Source: Biomphalaria glabrata (taxonomy: Eukaryota; Mollusca; Gastropoda; Planorbidae). From it: 64,000 nt of DNA. The notes under the pieces were generated by a model. It saw only the letters and a program-made list of their open reading frames with translations. It made no database searches and was not told the DNA's origin. Made by a program: the position numbers and the translations under genes. Shown here in pieces: positions 13,001 through 23,577 of the stretch. Positions within the stretch are counted from its first letter, which is position 1. The number at the start of each line of letters is the position of its first letter. The stretch spans positions 8,352,501-8,416,500 of the forward strand of contig NC_074713.1 of NCBI RefSeq assembly GCF_947242115.1, in the 5' to 3' direction.

Positions 13001-16000
13001 AGTTATTTTGTAATGTAGACAGCTTTTTAATGCTTAACATTCCGCTAAGGTAGCTAGCTTAAAAATAATGTAGCAATGGATGCAGAGAAGTCTTGTTAAA
13101 AAGAGAACTTGAAGAATGCAGGCTGCCTTAGATACAACATCAGCCAGAAAACTATTTATCATTCTAATTATTACTAATTAATACAAACTTAATTAAGCAT
13201 TGCACTTTAAGGTTTCAAATAATAGCTTAGGGCTCTAAAACCAAAGAATCAAATAAAAAAATTGGTACATCGGCGGGAGAAAAAAAAAATCTGAACAACG
13301 AAACCAAGGAGAAGAAAAATTTAAAGGCTGGAAAGGTCCACCTTGAGTGTGTTGTTTTTTTGCAACTAATATAATAAAATTCTGCAAATATTCAATGTTT
13401 AAGAATGAGGATTAAAATGTCATTAAATGCTATATAATAAAAATTCCATTATTATATTAAGAGAGTGCATTTATATAATACTTTCTTTCATTAGCAAGCA
13501 TTATTTATAACTTCTTTTAAAAAAATATTAAAGGTCTTTGGAATTAAGTATCAAATTTTGTTCTATTCCTAGGTTAGATATATGTTGTCCTTACAACAAG
13601 ATTATCTATTCAGATCTCTTTAAATTAGAAGATAATTACATTACAATGAGTTTCAAAATAATTGTTTTATGCTATTTGTGCATTTGAATTGTTTTACAAA
13701 TGCTGTTTACTCAAAAACCCTTTCACCTGTTTAATGCTTTAAACTGTTTGATGCTTTTTAATTCTTTTGTTTGATGCTGCTTATAAAAACGATTACTCCC
13801 CCACAAATCTTTTAATAAAAAATGAGAGGAAAAAAACAAAAAAAAACAAACCCCAACAACTTTAAATAATCTACACATCTACTTTAAAAAAATGCAGTAC
13901 TTACTTTCTCATCTTTGTTTCGTCGTGTGTACTTTCTCTGTGGTGCCGCATTAATCGTTCCATTGGAAGTCACAATTAAATCAACATTTTTATAATCTCT
14001 GGAAAGGCAGTTACGTTTGGCTTGGGGCTCCCAGTCAGCATCGGAATACTCAGAAGAATAGTCAAGACTATCCTGAGAGGCATCAGCGCTGTGGCCAGGA
14101 TCAACAACTGGGGGCACAAATCCACTCTGTGTGATGGTATCCCTACCACCATTCTGTTGGCTTGAATGAAGGTCCATAAATGTCTGCTCTAAGTTGGCAA
14201 GAGTGGTGGGAGTCAAAGTTGGTGTCAGACCAGTACCAGAGCTGACCAAAAAGTTAGGCACATACTGTTAGAGAAAAAAACAATATTTTTTTATGTTATG
14301 ATTTATATACTTTTCAATTACAAATAAAAGTTTATATTGGTAATATCAGTTTTCTTTATAAAGTGTACACATAATACAGTCCCATTTTTTTCCTGTTTGT
14401 ACACTAAACTAGCAAATAAATATTATAAATGATTTTGCAAAATAGTTTTCTCAAATAAGAATAACTTTTAATAATGACTTTATTAAACAGAAGCATGTAC
14501 TAGTAGCAAGAGGTCCGACTTGTCTGAAAAAAGTTTTAAAGAATTAAACATTTTCTATTTTATAATATTAAAGTTTAAATAAAATCCCCACCGGTGTTGA
14601 TGAATAGTTTGGTATCTGCTGTTGATTTCGTTGTTGGAAAGGCTGGTAATAGGAATGCTGCCTAGGTTGCATATGTTGATGGGTGTTAGTTCCCATAAAA
14701 TTATGATTATAATTTCTGTCAGGTCCTGTTAAATCCTGATGTGTTCGATGAGGTGGATAAGGCGGATATCCAGCACCTTGATAAGGTGGGCAGTAATAAT
14801 CAGGATACACATTATAAGGGTGATGATAATCCATGGTCATCTTGATTTTTTTAAAAATTATTTTGAAAACTAAAGTCTATCTTACAAAATTAGCCTTCAA
14901 ACTGTGAAATGGTATTTGATAAACTGGTTGGTAAATTTAAATGATTAGGCCTACATAACATAAGCTGAATTAAAGCTTTATCCCATAGTCGTGAGATAGT
15001 AGGAATTGAATATGCTGTACATTTATCCAAGTCCAATCAATGAATCAGTGGCTCTTGTTTCCATGCCATCTGCTCTCTTTGAAATACCGGTACATTTGTA
15101 TAGACAGTAAGCCGTTAAGACCTGGTATTTTAGATTAGACCTGTATCTAATTCTAGTAAATCTAGTAGTAGACTGGTACTAGTCTAATAGCCGTAGGCCT
15201 TCATAGGCATGACATAGACATAGGCCATAGGCTTAGGTTACATCATTGCTGTTTACTTGATCTAAATGTACAACGTGAATACTCTGATAAATTCTACTAA
15301 GTGCTATCGACTCAATGGACAAGAACGCTTTATACTGAAGGCTAAGTAATTTATGAAGCTTTTCAAACATTGTGACGGTATTCTTCAAGTGCAGTTAAAA
15401 ATACATATACAACCACTACCCTCCTTCACCCATGCGACAATACTTAGGTGACCCCATCCCCCAAAATTCTGAGGTCATCATCAGCCAATCAAATTGCTCC
15501 GTGGTCTACAATGCTGTCAGCTCTGTTAATCCAAGGGAGGTTGATAGCATGTTAAATGTGACGGTAAAAAAAAAAAAAAAAAAAAGAGAGGGAGGGGGGC
15601 GATTAAACTTACTAGAATCGACTACGAAATGCGAGTTCTTGAATGCTGTTAGTGAAATTTGGTATAATAGCTTGAACATTTTTGCTACATGACACATTAA
15701 AACAACTTGATAATGGCTGCTATCAGTTAAATCTGATCTAGTTTGCCCAGTATCACTCGACTACGACCAACTTTCAACATAACTATAACCCTGACCTAAA
15801 TTTAGATCTAGAGCTCTTCTTTTCATCTTTTTATTTTCTTATTTAAAAAAATTAGATCTAAATCAAATGAAGTCTTTAAAATATATGATAGATCTAAATC
15901 TATGTTAGATTTGATATAACTGAATGGTTTTTAAAAAGTTGAAATATTAATCTACTTAGACTATCTAGACTAGATTAGACGTGAAAACTTACTGCTGTTG

Positions 16001-16103
16001 AGCTTTCGACTCCGCCATTAGCCATTGATGATAAAATGTCTGCCACGTACTTTGTAGACTCGGCATAACTCGCGGTTGGTGTGTCGGACTGCGATGTGTA
16101 CAT
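6438..16103 (-). CDS. FOS: Fos-family bZIP transcription factor (c-Fos/kayak), four coding exons
   Basis: Joining 16103-15993, 14264-13905, 8281-8174 and 7055-6438 gives 398 residues; all three junctions are phase 0 with GT/AG ends. Residues 158-193 hold the acidic-basic region ([10 protein letters not shown], then [16 protein letters not shown]), including the redox-type Cys180. Heptad leucines 191, 198, 205, 212 and 219 match c-Fos spacing, and the zipper closes with [11 protein letters not shown] sumoylation-type VKIE lies at 242-245. The end [13 protein letters not shown] resembles the c-Fos end SSDSLSSPTLLAL. Exon 2 carries [17 protein letters not shown], a Fos-type activation segment. 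Fos pairs with Jun to form AP-1 in the nucleus. The 108-base third exon matches, from memory, the vertebrate FOS exon coding the basic region. Upstream sites suggest serum-response control. The ATG at 16103 is the first one after the predicted start of transcription. No defects seen; paralogue assignment within the Fos family is not resolvable here. Confidence 0.95.
7230..7463. repeat. Tandem duplication in fos intron 3
   Basis: Two diverged copies of about 115 bases, each with a block like TACAGATTGTT followed by CATTATATGTAAGTTTTC. Internal to intron 3 (7056-8173). Confidence 0.6.
7495..7723 (-). mobile_element. TTAA-type MITE (piggyBac-like), copy in fos intron 3
   Basis: Ends read CTCTTTCTCTCC and GGAGAGTAAGAG, flanked by TCAA and TTAA. 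The first 60 bases match by eye, in inverted orientation, the right end of the MITE at 60975-61195 (shared GACGATACCATC). Non-coding, 229 bases. TTAA target and short inverted ends fit piggyBac-type non-autonomous elements. Confidence 0.65.
8174..8281 (-). CDS. FOS: fos coding exon 3 (basic DNA-binding region, 36 codons)
   Basis: Follows a strong acceptor (TTTGTTTGTTTCAG) and ends at GTAGAG before the donor GTAAGC. It encodes the whole basic region, including [16 protein letters not shown], and the first zipper leucine. The DNA-contacting Asn, Ala-Ala, Cys and Arg of the bZIP signature are all present. Confidence 0.97.
11585..11770 (+). repeat. Dispersed repeat A, copy 2
   Basis: Shares the block order of repeat A: AATTAATTACCAATAGTTAA, then TTTCAGCTTGATCCGAG, then ACGTGTACAAAC and CCAGACAGAGTG. 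Lies within fos intron 2. Confidence 0.55.
11950..12140 (+). mobile_element. SINE family B, 5'-truncated copy
   Basis: Nearly identical to the 3' two thirds of the SINE at 47681-47940: a B-box-like GGTTCGACACCCGACTCGG, then GAGCGCCTAAAGGCAGCACG, then GCGCTATATAAAAGCTATAA and a TAA-type tail. Lies in fos intron 2. Confidence 0.75.
13905..14264 (-). CDS. FOS: fos coding exon 2 (120 codons)
   Basis: Starts [12 protein letters not shown] right after the acceptor CTAACAG and ends RRNKDEK before the donor GTAAGT. It holds the conserved [17 protein letters not shown] stretch and an acidic Ser/Tyr/Asp segment ([16 protein letters not shown]). Phase 0 at both ends. Confidence 0.93.
14592..14840 (-). 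CDS. FOS: Probable alternative first coding exon of fos (83 codons)
   Basis: An open frame starting [20 protein letters not shown] and ending ...PNYSSTP, followed by a possible donor GTGGGG (14591-14586). Its phase fits exon 2, 327 bases away, and would yield a 444-residue isoform. The second in-frame ATG (14834) sits in a perfect ACCATGG start context, and an in-frame TAG lies 13 codons upstream. The sequence before the first ATG is A-rich, with a poor tract for a splice acceptor, so an alternative promoter is likelier than a cassette exon. The segment is rich in Tyr, Pro, Gln, Asn and His, resembling low-complexity activation or prion-like domains. The donor is not a strong consensus. Confidence 0.65.
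15993..16103 (-). CDS. FOS: fos coding exon 1 (37 codons)
   Basis: Begins [20 protein letters not shown] and ends at GCA followed by the donor GTAAGT (15992-15987). It is in a different frame from the longer open frame that overlaps it. Phase 0 to exon 2. It codes the short N-terminus of the main isoform, with a [13 protein letters not shown] segment. Confidence 0.9.
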
Positions 16104-16221
16104 TTTGAAGTCCAGAAAGAACAATTCCAAATTTTCAGGAATCCCAACTCTTTAAAAGATGCGTCAGAGATCGAACCACAATACCCTTCTTGACGGGTAG
16201 GCAAGAGAGGGAGATTCGACT

Positions 16222-16380
16222 ATGAGTCACTTCTTCGTTTTGAAGTGGAAAACCCGCACAGTCGCTCATATAGTGACCTGAGTCACTGTGAATCATTGGC
16301 TAAAATTAGAAACATTACATCATGATTTCAATAAAGCCCATGGTCACGTGACGCATTCCTATTCCAAATTTGGATAACTT
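16222..16380 (-). promoter_or_regulatory. FOS: fos promoter with SRE, FAP-like, AP-1 and TATA-like sites
   Basis: In gene direction: a perfect CArG box CCAAATTTGG (16373-16364), adjacent GGAA cores as for ETS partners, then TGCGTCA (16355-16349) overlapping CACGTG (16350-16345). Next come TGAGTCA (16285-16279), a TATA-like TATATGA (16272-16266) and another TGAGTCA (palindrome-like, 16229-16223). The start codon is 163 bases past the TATA-like box. In mammalian c-fos, from memory, the SRE is also followed closely by TGCGTCA. Site order is seen; function is inferred. Confidence 0.65.
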
Positions 16381-17689
16381 GTGCACAACGTCATGAAGTC
16401 GGCCTACTATTTTTCTTATACAGGCCTAAAAGTTGCTAAAAAATTAAGCATAATTAGATCTAGCTTTTTTTTTTTAAAGGCCAATTGTCAGAATATTCTT
16501 ATTAATTTCTGCCTAATATTATGCATACGAAAGAAACCAAATCAGCGGATTGCAAATGCTAAATGAACTATTGGTAGCTAAATTTATTTTCTCAATTACA
16601 TATATGTTCTTAGTGCATTAATGTGTGGATTTTCATTCTCTGAAAAAAATATTTAAATTTATTTAAAAATAGAAATATAATGCAATTAATAAGATCTACA
16701 TGTTAGATTATATTTTTAATTTATTCATTATTTATGTATAGCCATAGAGGAGTCTCAGCTGTTTAATGCTGCTTCTCCAATCAAGAAGTGTCCTTGCGAG
16801 TGCCTCAAATGGAAAAACCATGATACTATTTTTAAACGATAATCGCATTGGATGAAAGTGACGTCAGCTGTTTCTGCTTAAATATAGATGTAGATAGATC
16901 ATTTGATGACCAGCAATCAATCAATAACGAAGAAGAAGAAAAGAGCAGCTGAAATGATTACTTAAATACATTAAATCTCTTTTTAATCACTTTTATTTAT
17001 TTATGAGTAGGCCTAACGACTAACACTGAACTGTTTGTTTACAACGGAATATGTGTCAACCAATTAAGAATTGAAGCTATTCTAAGCTGTAATTACTAAT
17101 CCGTTTTTTTTTAAATAAATAGCAACTTAAGCTTTTAGGACCTAATCTAGTTTTTTTTAGTCTAGGTTGTCTTTAATTACGCTTTCCCTATACTGCGACC
17201 TATACTATCAAACAATGCATATAATATGCAGGACGTAGGGAGAAAAAAAAAAGGGGGGGGGGTCTTTAAATTAGTTTTGTGGATAATAATATCAAGGTGT
17301 AGGTTAACTTGATGAACTTTGACCTACGTGGGCTGCTAGAAACATAAGTCGGTGTAATAGTGCACACAATTTGGTCTCTTGTTTTCCTCTTTTTTTTTTT
17401 TTTAACATGGCTGCCCTGCTATGATGTTTGAATCCATTGTTTCATTCCCACGTCTTCTTTCTCTGCCTAAGTTCCTAATCCCATGTGTGGGTGTGTGTGT
17501 TTGTATTCCCCCCCCCCCGGGTCTCTCTTGATTCATTCTATTTTTCCAGAAGTTCTGATAAAATTTAATTATCTGCCCAATATTGTATGTTTGTGTGTCT
17601 GTGAGTGTGATTGCTATTTATTATTATTATTATTATTTTAAAACTGTGTCCTGCTAGCATACGGGACTACATATGTGCACACATCTATT
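16381..17689. other. No gene recognised
   Basis: AT-rich sequence upstream of fos with homopolymer runs near 17245-17265 and 17390-17405 and a TTA run near 17616. Apart from the CRE match, nothing was recognised. Confidence 0.5.
16859..16866. promoter_or_regulatory. CRE consensus upstream of fos
   Basis: Perfect palindromic TGACGTCA, overlapping a CAGCTG E-box, about 0.6 kb upstream of the predicted fos promoter. Plausible distal CREB/AP-1 site; a single 8-mer may be chance. Confidence 0.35.
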
Positions 17690-19982
17690 TGTGTCTTTTT
17701 AAGTATTTTATAAAATTTTGTATTTGAAGATTATGGTTCAGTGTTTTATGTATAATCGCTACTTTACTTTTGAGCAGGCATGTCAAACTCATTAAGGTGT
17801 ATGGGCCACATAGAAAACTTACTATGACCTGAGGGGCCGCAGCAAAAAAAAATCAGTTGCAAAACAGCCTACTAGTTTTTTTTTGTAAATTAGAAATAAT
17901 GTAATAGAATACAATAATTAATGGCATACCTGTCCCTTAGCTACATTTGTAGTACCTTTTGGCTAATTAAAAAATACTTTGATTACGCATTATTTTCTTT
18001 GTCCTGATGCTTGACATCTTTTCTGGGATACCATTTTATTAATGTCAGGTTGAAGTTTGTTTGCCACTGACGCTTTCATCACAGATGACAAAATTTTGAT
18101 CACATAATCTCAACGGTGAGGTCTTTTTGTAGCTTTAATATGGAAAAGAACTGCTCATAGAGACCAGTGCATGCAAACATAGCTAGAATTCTGGCTGCAA
18201 ATTTCTGCAATTCAACATACCGTTCAAGGTAAATAACTGTACATTTTGGCACAGCCATTTCAATATACTTCGATTTCAACTAAGAATCTGACTGCTATTC
18301 TATCAGCTCTAGTTGCACATTTCCAGCAGCATTTTCAGAATCAAATGAGAATGGAGATACAAAACACAAATATTCTTGCTCTTATGTAACGAAGTCACGA
18401 AAACTGCCATTGAAAGCATCTACTAACGATTCTAGTTGTAAGACATTCACCAAATGAGGCAACCCTATTTAATCTTTTTTAGTTCCTGACACGTTGAGAA
18501 GTGAACAAGATTTTCACTTCATATTTGGTTTATCTACAGTCCTAATTTTGCTTGAAAGCATTTCACATGATTACACGCAGTTGTGACAATTTTGTCTTTT
18601 CTTTGAAGTTTCAAATTCAAGTCCTGCAGGTGACCAGTGGGATCAACTGCTAATGCCAAATCCTGAACCCATTCGTCAGTTTGGAAATGTTCAACAGGTT
18701 CAACTTTCAAGTTCAGAAACAATACAATTTCCTCACGCAGTGCAAACAATCTCTTCAATATTATATGTCATGAGAGCTAGCGGACTTCTGTGTAGTAGGG
18801 AACACAATCAAATTCATGTCCAATGTCATCCAGAAACATTAAAAATTGGCGAGCATTAAAACCGCGGGCACTAATAAAATTGAGAAGCGACTGAAAACGG
18901 TTTTATGACATGTTGAAACTGTAATTGCTGTGCGCAGAATGTTTCTTGGTAAATGATACACCCTTTACATCAATTGACTCATAGAGAGCCAATGAAAATA
19001 ATTCAAAATTTTGTTCTTTAATTGTTCACGCAACCTGACTGACATGTCATTTATTCTATCTGCCACAGTGTCACTAGTTAATGCTATTTCTTTGAATGCT
19101 TCTGGACAAATTACTTCGGCTCTAACGACACACTCCTTCATAAAATCACATTTATTAAATCATTTGCAATGGCTTAAAATAAAGTTTGACAAAATGTAGC
19201 TTGCTTTCACTGCAGACTCGCCCTCGTTGTTCAGTTTAACAAATACTATTTTTCAATTCAAAGTTGCTTGTCATCTCTAGTTTTCCAGCGTAATAGTTTA
19301 ACATTATTTTTATAATTTTTTAGGTGGCCAAGGGAGCCGCATGCAAGGTGGTCGCGGGCCGCATGCGGCCCCCGAACACCCAGTTTGACATGCCTGCTTT
19401 TGAGTGTTCTATCCTAAGCTTTTTAAATTTAGTGATTTTACTAAAGGTGTTACTCTAGTCAAATGTGAATATTCGTTGGTTATGAATCTCGCTGCTCTAT
19501 TTTGTGCCTGTTCCAGTTTCTTTGTTTTCTTGAGTTGAGGGGTCCCAAACAGAGGATGCATATTCTATTATTGGCCTTACTAAAGATAAAAATCATTTAA
19601 TAACATTTTAGTTTTATGTTCTTATTTGATTTATAGAATTTTCTTTTAATAAACCCTAATGCTTTGTTTGATTTTTTGATAGTTTCATCAATATGTAGAT
19701 TCCATGACAGTTTTTTCATTTATTATAACACCTAGGTATTTTGCGTTTTTAGTCTGTGTTACTGGTTTGCCTTGAATAAGATAAGTAGAATTAATTATTT
19801 TTATTTTATTTGTTACTCTTAACAACTGACATTTTTCTGGGTGGAAAGACATGCACCAATTTGATTCCCATTTCTCTAATTCATCTAATTCTCTATGTAA
19901 AATTTCTGCATCTTGTGTTGTTTTGTATTGTTCTAAATATTATGTAATCGTCTGCAAATAATCCGACTTTTGTTCCTTAACT
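17690..19982 (-). mobile_element. LINE family B copy, split by an hAT transposon
   Basis: The two outer parts (17690-17774 and 19397-19982) are continuous with each other in the uninterrupted copy at 22480-23290. On the minus strand the outer right part includes an RT catalytic box VGLFADDYI near 19940-19980, then MSFHPEKCQLLRVTNKIK and a LINE C-terminal region ending near 17690. The hAT element at 17775-19396 sits inside. Frames are degraded. Confidence 0.8.
17775..19396 (-). mobile_element. hAT DNA transposon with decayed transposase
   Basis: Ends are CAGGCATGTCAAACTCA and its inverse GTTTGACATGCCTG, flanked by a perfect 8-bp duplication CTTTTGAG (17767-17774 and 19397-19404). Length 1622 bases. 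The minus strand holds transposase remnants: SDTVADRINDMSVRLREQLK near 19090, then an ALDES-type region, and HLQDLNLKLQRKDKIV within an open frame at 18534-18758. These resemble the domesticated hAT transposases ZBED5/GTF2IRD2. Stops and frameshifts split the frame, so it is not autonomous. Confidence 0.9.
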
Positions 19983-20003
19983 AATGCTAATTTGGTAAAA
20001 CAT

Positions 20004-20215
20004 TTATGTCTCTAGACACCAGAGTCTTGAGATTCGATCTCTCCTAGCGTCAAGAGTCCTAGATTCAGCTCTTACAACAATAATAAATGTGAGGTCGCTA
20101 CAATTTGGGATCAACGGCGTTGCAAGCTCTGTCAGGCCCATTGGTTTCCGATCTTTTTTCAGAGTCACTCCCGAAGCCTCGCTCTTGACATCAGCCACAA
20201 GACATCAAAGGCTTT
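20004..20215. other. Unassigned stretch, possibly repetitive
   Basis: A locally GC-richer stretch with a 64-codon open frame on the minus strand starting MADVKSEASGVTLKK. It sits beside a LINE end and was not recognised as any family. Confidence 0.2.
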
Positions 20216-20618
20216 CAGTTCAGAGGTTTCCGTCAGGTAGCCAAAAAAAAAAAAAAGAAATTTAGATAATCCAAATTAGATAAATCTAAAAATATTTATA
20301 AATAGATAAGTCTAAATGTTATTAAATAAATATATCTAAATATTTATAAATAGTCATATCTGTAAATATTTATATTGCATTCGTCCAACTAGAATGTCAT
20401 TGTTTACATATAAAATGTTCAATTATTGCATACAATGAGCAGCTGTTTGTTTCTGGCCAATAAGTTCAAGTGTTTGACTGTAGGCCTGACTGTAGAATGT
20501 ATGCTGGCATTCAAAGTGATGCTACCGTTTAGTTTTTCATTGGTTTGACATTCGGTATACCGTATAAACTTCTATTTATTTTTGACTCTAAATCAGCGAC
20601 CTTCTCTTAAAGTTTGGA

Positions 20619-20783
20619 CAGGGGCGTAGCTAGAAATTTTCGATCGTTTTGGGGCCTAGGGGGTTTGACCTCTTTGGGGGTCCCTGCATTTTGCGTATTA
20701 TTTAATTTTTGATGTAAAAAGCACTCATTAAGGGGGGATTTTTCAAATTCTCCCCCCTTCTCCCCACCCTAGCTACGCCACTG
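20619..20783. mobile_element. Short hAT-type MITE
   Basis: 165 bases with inverted ends CAGGGGCGTAGCTAG and CTAGCTACGCCACTG and an 8-bp duplication with one mismatch (AGTTTGGA at 20611-20618, AGTTTGGG at 20784-20791). Same end type as the element at 30677-31368. No coding sequence. Confidence 0.8.
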
Positions 20784-20917
20784 AGTTTGGGTCATTCAAT
20801 TTCAAAATCTATTTATTACCCCCAAGCTGAATGAAAAATTGAAATGTAATCTCAGAGTAGTTTGTTTCCTTTAGTAAAACAAATCATTATAACCATATTT
20901 CTTTCATACATTTGATA

Positions 20918-21114
20918 AAGAGACCCCAACCCGCGGGCCGTATCCAGCCAGAGACACTGTTACGCCGTTTTGCACAGGCTCTCGAAACATTTGTACACAT
21001 CATGAAATAGTCATTTAAAAAAAAAATAGTGTAAGTGTTACTAAATGGGCCAGTGATGAGAATTTCGTAAATGTATATGTACCCTAACCGAAGACAAAGT
21101 TGGACATCACTAAT
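20918..21114. mobile_element. Degenerate hAT-type MITE
   Basis: The left part contains CCCAACCCGCGGGCC and the right end GTTGGACATCACTA, matching the end style of the larger hAT at 26472-27790. No clear target duplication remains. Confidence 0.4.
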
Positions 21115-21893
21115 TTAAATTAATATCTTTCCTCATTCATAGAAAATAAAACCTCGGAATATGAGAATGAATATATGAATTGTATTGTATATAATAAGCT
21201 TGAAAACAAATATGAGAAAATCCCTCACATCTGAAAAGGTAGACAATTCAGGTATAACTTTGCTTGGATTTAGTGTTCGGTTAATGCCCTTGAAACTCGA
21301 AAGGGCAATACTGGAACTTCCTTCTGTATAGTTCACGTTAGACCCTATTTGAAATAATCCAGTGCATTGTGACCAGTTTTAAAAGATATGAATACTAAAG
21401 GAAGGGCAATAACAATAAAATAATTGTTGTAGCAGTGAAAACGTTAGAAATCGTTATTTATCAGCCTCTAAAATCACCCTGAATTTTTCTGTCATCTTTC
21501 GGTCACTGCTATATTTAATTAGCAATGACGATGAGGGCTTGTGTTTGAGTCCAAACCAATAGACAGTGTGCTGCAATTCACATGCTAATCGGACCCAGCT
21601 GTGACCTACATATTCCCCCCCCCCTCCCTTACAACGCAGACAAAGCCACTGTCAGTACGAATAAATTATATTTTCTTTAAAAATAGTGTTGTTGATAAAG
21701 ATTTTTTTTTTTCCATTGTTAAAAATAATTCTACATACGCTGTGCTATACATAAGCACATTCTATAATACATGTATATATTGATATATTCTTCTATAGCT
21801 GGGTTACACATAATCATAGATAAAGTAGGTCTATTCTTACTTGCATACTCGTTTATAATCTACATATACAGGATATCTTACTTACATAGACTT
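21115..21893. other. No gene recognised
   Basis: AT-rich sequence with a C-run near 21616. No motif, repeat match or convincing open frame. Confidence 0.4.
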
Positions 21894-22145
21894 CTATCCT
21901 CCTTCGCGTTTGGTGAATTGTGTGAAAAGCTGTATCCATAAAGTTCGGTCTCCAGCAATGTCTGTAGCCTCTTCTAAACCGGTATCCACTGTTCTGAGGT
22001 CATACACGAGGGTGCGCCGCCAAGTTATACGAGGGCGTCCCCAGTGTGCGTTTTCCTTGCATGTTATTGCCACTTTTGACTCGCTCGTTTTGTCCTGTCG
22101 GACGTTTCTCGCAAACCTGATGCAACACTCGGTCACAGTCACAGC
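21894..22145 (-). mobile_element. LINE family C, C-terminal fragment
   Basis: Open frame of 82 codons on the minus strand containing WGRPRITWRRTLVYDLR and DRTLWIQLFTQFTKREGG. This GRPR-x-TWRR...DR-x-x-W pattern is typical of the extreme C-terminus of many invertebrate non-LTR retrotransposons. A more decayed relative lies at 49080-49290. Confidence 0.75.
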
Positions 22146-22282
22146 CTCACCAAGTGGTCGAGTGGCCGTTCAGACTCAGGATTTATTTGTTTGAGAACAC
22201 GTTCTCTGTGTCTTAGTTTAGGAAAAAGCGGGGTCTAGATCCGAACATACAAAAGTTAATGCTGTGGTCCTCAAATAGTGAA

Positions 22283-22440
22283 TATAGCGTCTTTTTGGTT
22301 TTCCTGGCTGATTCAGGCAACCCGTTCCATCATCTAAAAGCAATGGGGAAGAAAGAGCACGTGCATGTATAAATTCATCCTATAGAATAAGAAATGTGCC
22401 TTTATCTTTGTATCTTAGTATTTTATTAAAATATTTTTTT
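22283..22440 (-). mobile_element. LINE family B, short 3' fragment
   Basis: Carries the TTTTCCTGGCTGATTCAGGC block and the following sequence of family B, directly beside the larger copy at 22480-23290 in the same orientation. Confidence 0.6.
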
Positions 22441-22479
22441 CATATTTGTAAATTATGTCAGTATTTTATGTTATCTTCT

Positions 22480-23290
22480 TATCTCATATGATACAGACGT
22501 TACTTCAAAAAAAGAAGATAATTACGTCCTACGTGACATGCAATTAGTCATGCATATTAACCGATGACCTAAATTCTGCCACGTCACTGGTTTTCCTGGC
22601 TAGCTCAGGCAACTCATTCCATGCTCTAATAGCGCCAGGGAAGAAAGAGCATTTGTACAAATTTGTCCTAGCATAAGGAACATATAATATGTATGTATCT
22701 TTGTGTCTTTCTGAGTATTTTATTAAATTTTGTCTTTGTATTTGAAGATTATGGTTAAGTGTTTTATGTAGAATTGCTACTTTACTTTTGAGTCTTCTAT
22801 CCTGAAGGCTTTCTAATTTAATGATTTTACTAAAGGTGTTACTCTAGTCAAATGTGAATATTCGTTTGTTATGAATCTCACTGCTCTATTTTGTGTCTGT
22901 TCCAGTTTCTTAATGTTTTCTTGAGTTAAGGGGTCCCAAACAAAGGATGCATATTCTATTATTGGCATAACCAAAGTTGAATAACATTTTAGTTTTATTT
23001 TATTTGATTTATAGAAATTTCTTTTAATAAACCATAATGCTTTGTTTGATTTTTTGATAGTTTCATCAATATGGGGATTCAATGACAGTTTTTCATTAAC
23101 TATTACACATAAATATTTTGCGTTTTTAGTCTGTGTTACTGGTTTGCCTTGAATAAGATAAGTAGAATTAATTATTTTTTATTTTATTTGTTACTTTTAA
23201 CAACTGACATTTTTCTGGGTGGAAAGACATGCTCCAATTTGATTCCCATTTCTGTAATTGCATCTAATTCTCTTTGTAAAATTTCTGTAT
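22480..23290 (-). mobile_element. LINE family B, 3' end with C-terminal coding remnant
   Basis: The minus strand encodes MNPHIDETIKKSNKALWFIK..., then YSTLVMPIIEYASFVWDPL and LEQTQNRAVRFITNEYS, the characteristic post-RT region of CR1/Jockey-like LINEs. An open 89-codon frame at 22813-23082 survives, with decay on both sides. It ends at a run like TCTTCTTATCTCATATGATA shared by all family B copies in the window. Confidence 0.85.
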
Positions 23291-23577
23291 CTTTAACGGA
23301 ACATTTCACATATTCTGATTATTTAGCGAACACTTTGCTTATTTTTTTTTTAAAGAGATTAATTTACGTGGTAGCCTATTAATTATTCCAGTAGCTCGTG
23401 GGATACGTTTTGAAGCTTCACGGAACACTTTAGGATTTCTCGGAACACACAGTTTGGGAAACATTGCCCAATATGATTCACGAACAACTACAATGTTACT
23501 TATTTCGAACGTGTAATGTAGGTGATAAAGAACAGGACTGTGTAAGACAAGAAAAACACTGTCACCAACGTTGTAGC

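Larger units (their letters stand above)
8282..13904 (-). other. FOS: fos intron 2 (5.6 kb)
   Basis: No exon was recognised. It holds homopolymer tracts (G and C runs near 9150-9215), a weak LINE-like stretch near 9600-9700 (noted under rejected), a dispersed repeat A copy, a SINE B fragment, and AT-rich sequence with a short TA run near 12865-12890. Confidence 0.7.

Noticed and set aside
15989-16204. 71-codon frame MPTRQEGYCG... overlapping fos exon 1
   Set aside because: A different frame of the same exon ([12 protein letters not shown]) matches the splice phase and begins the Fos protein.
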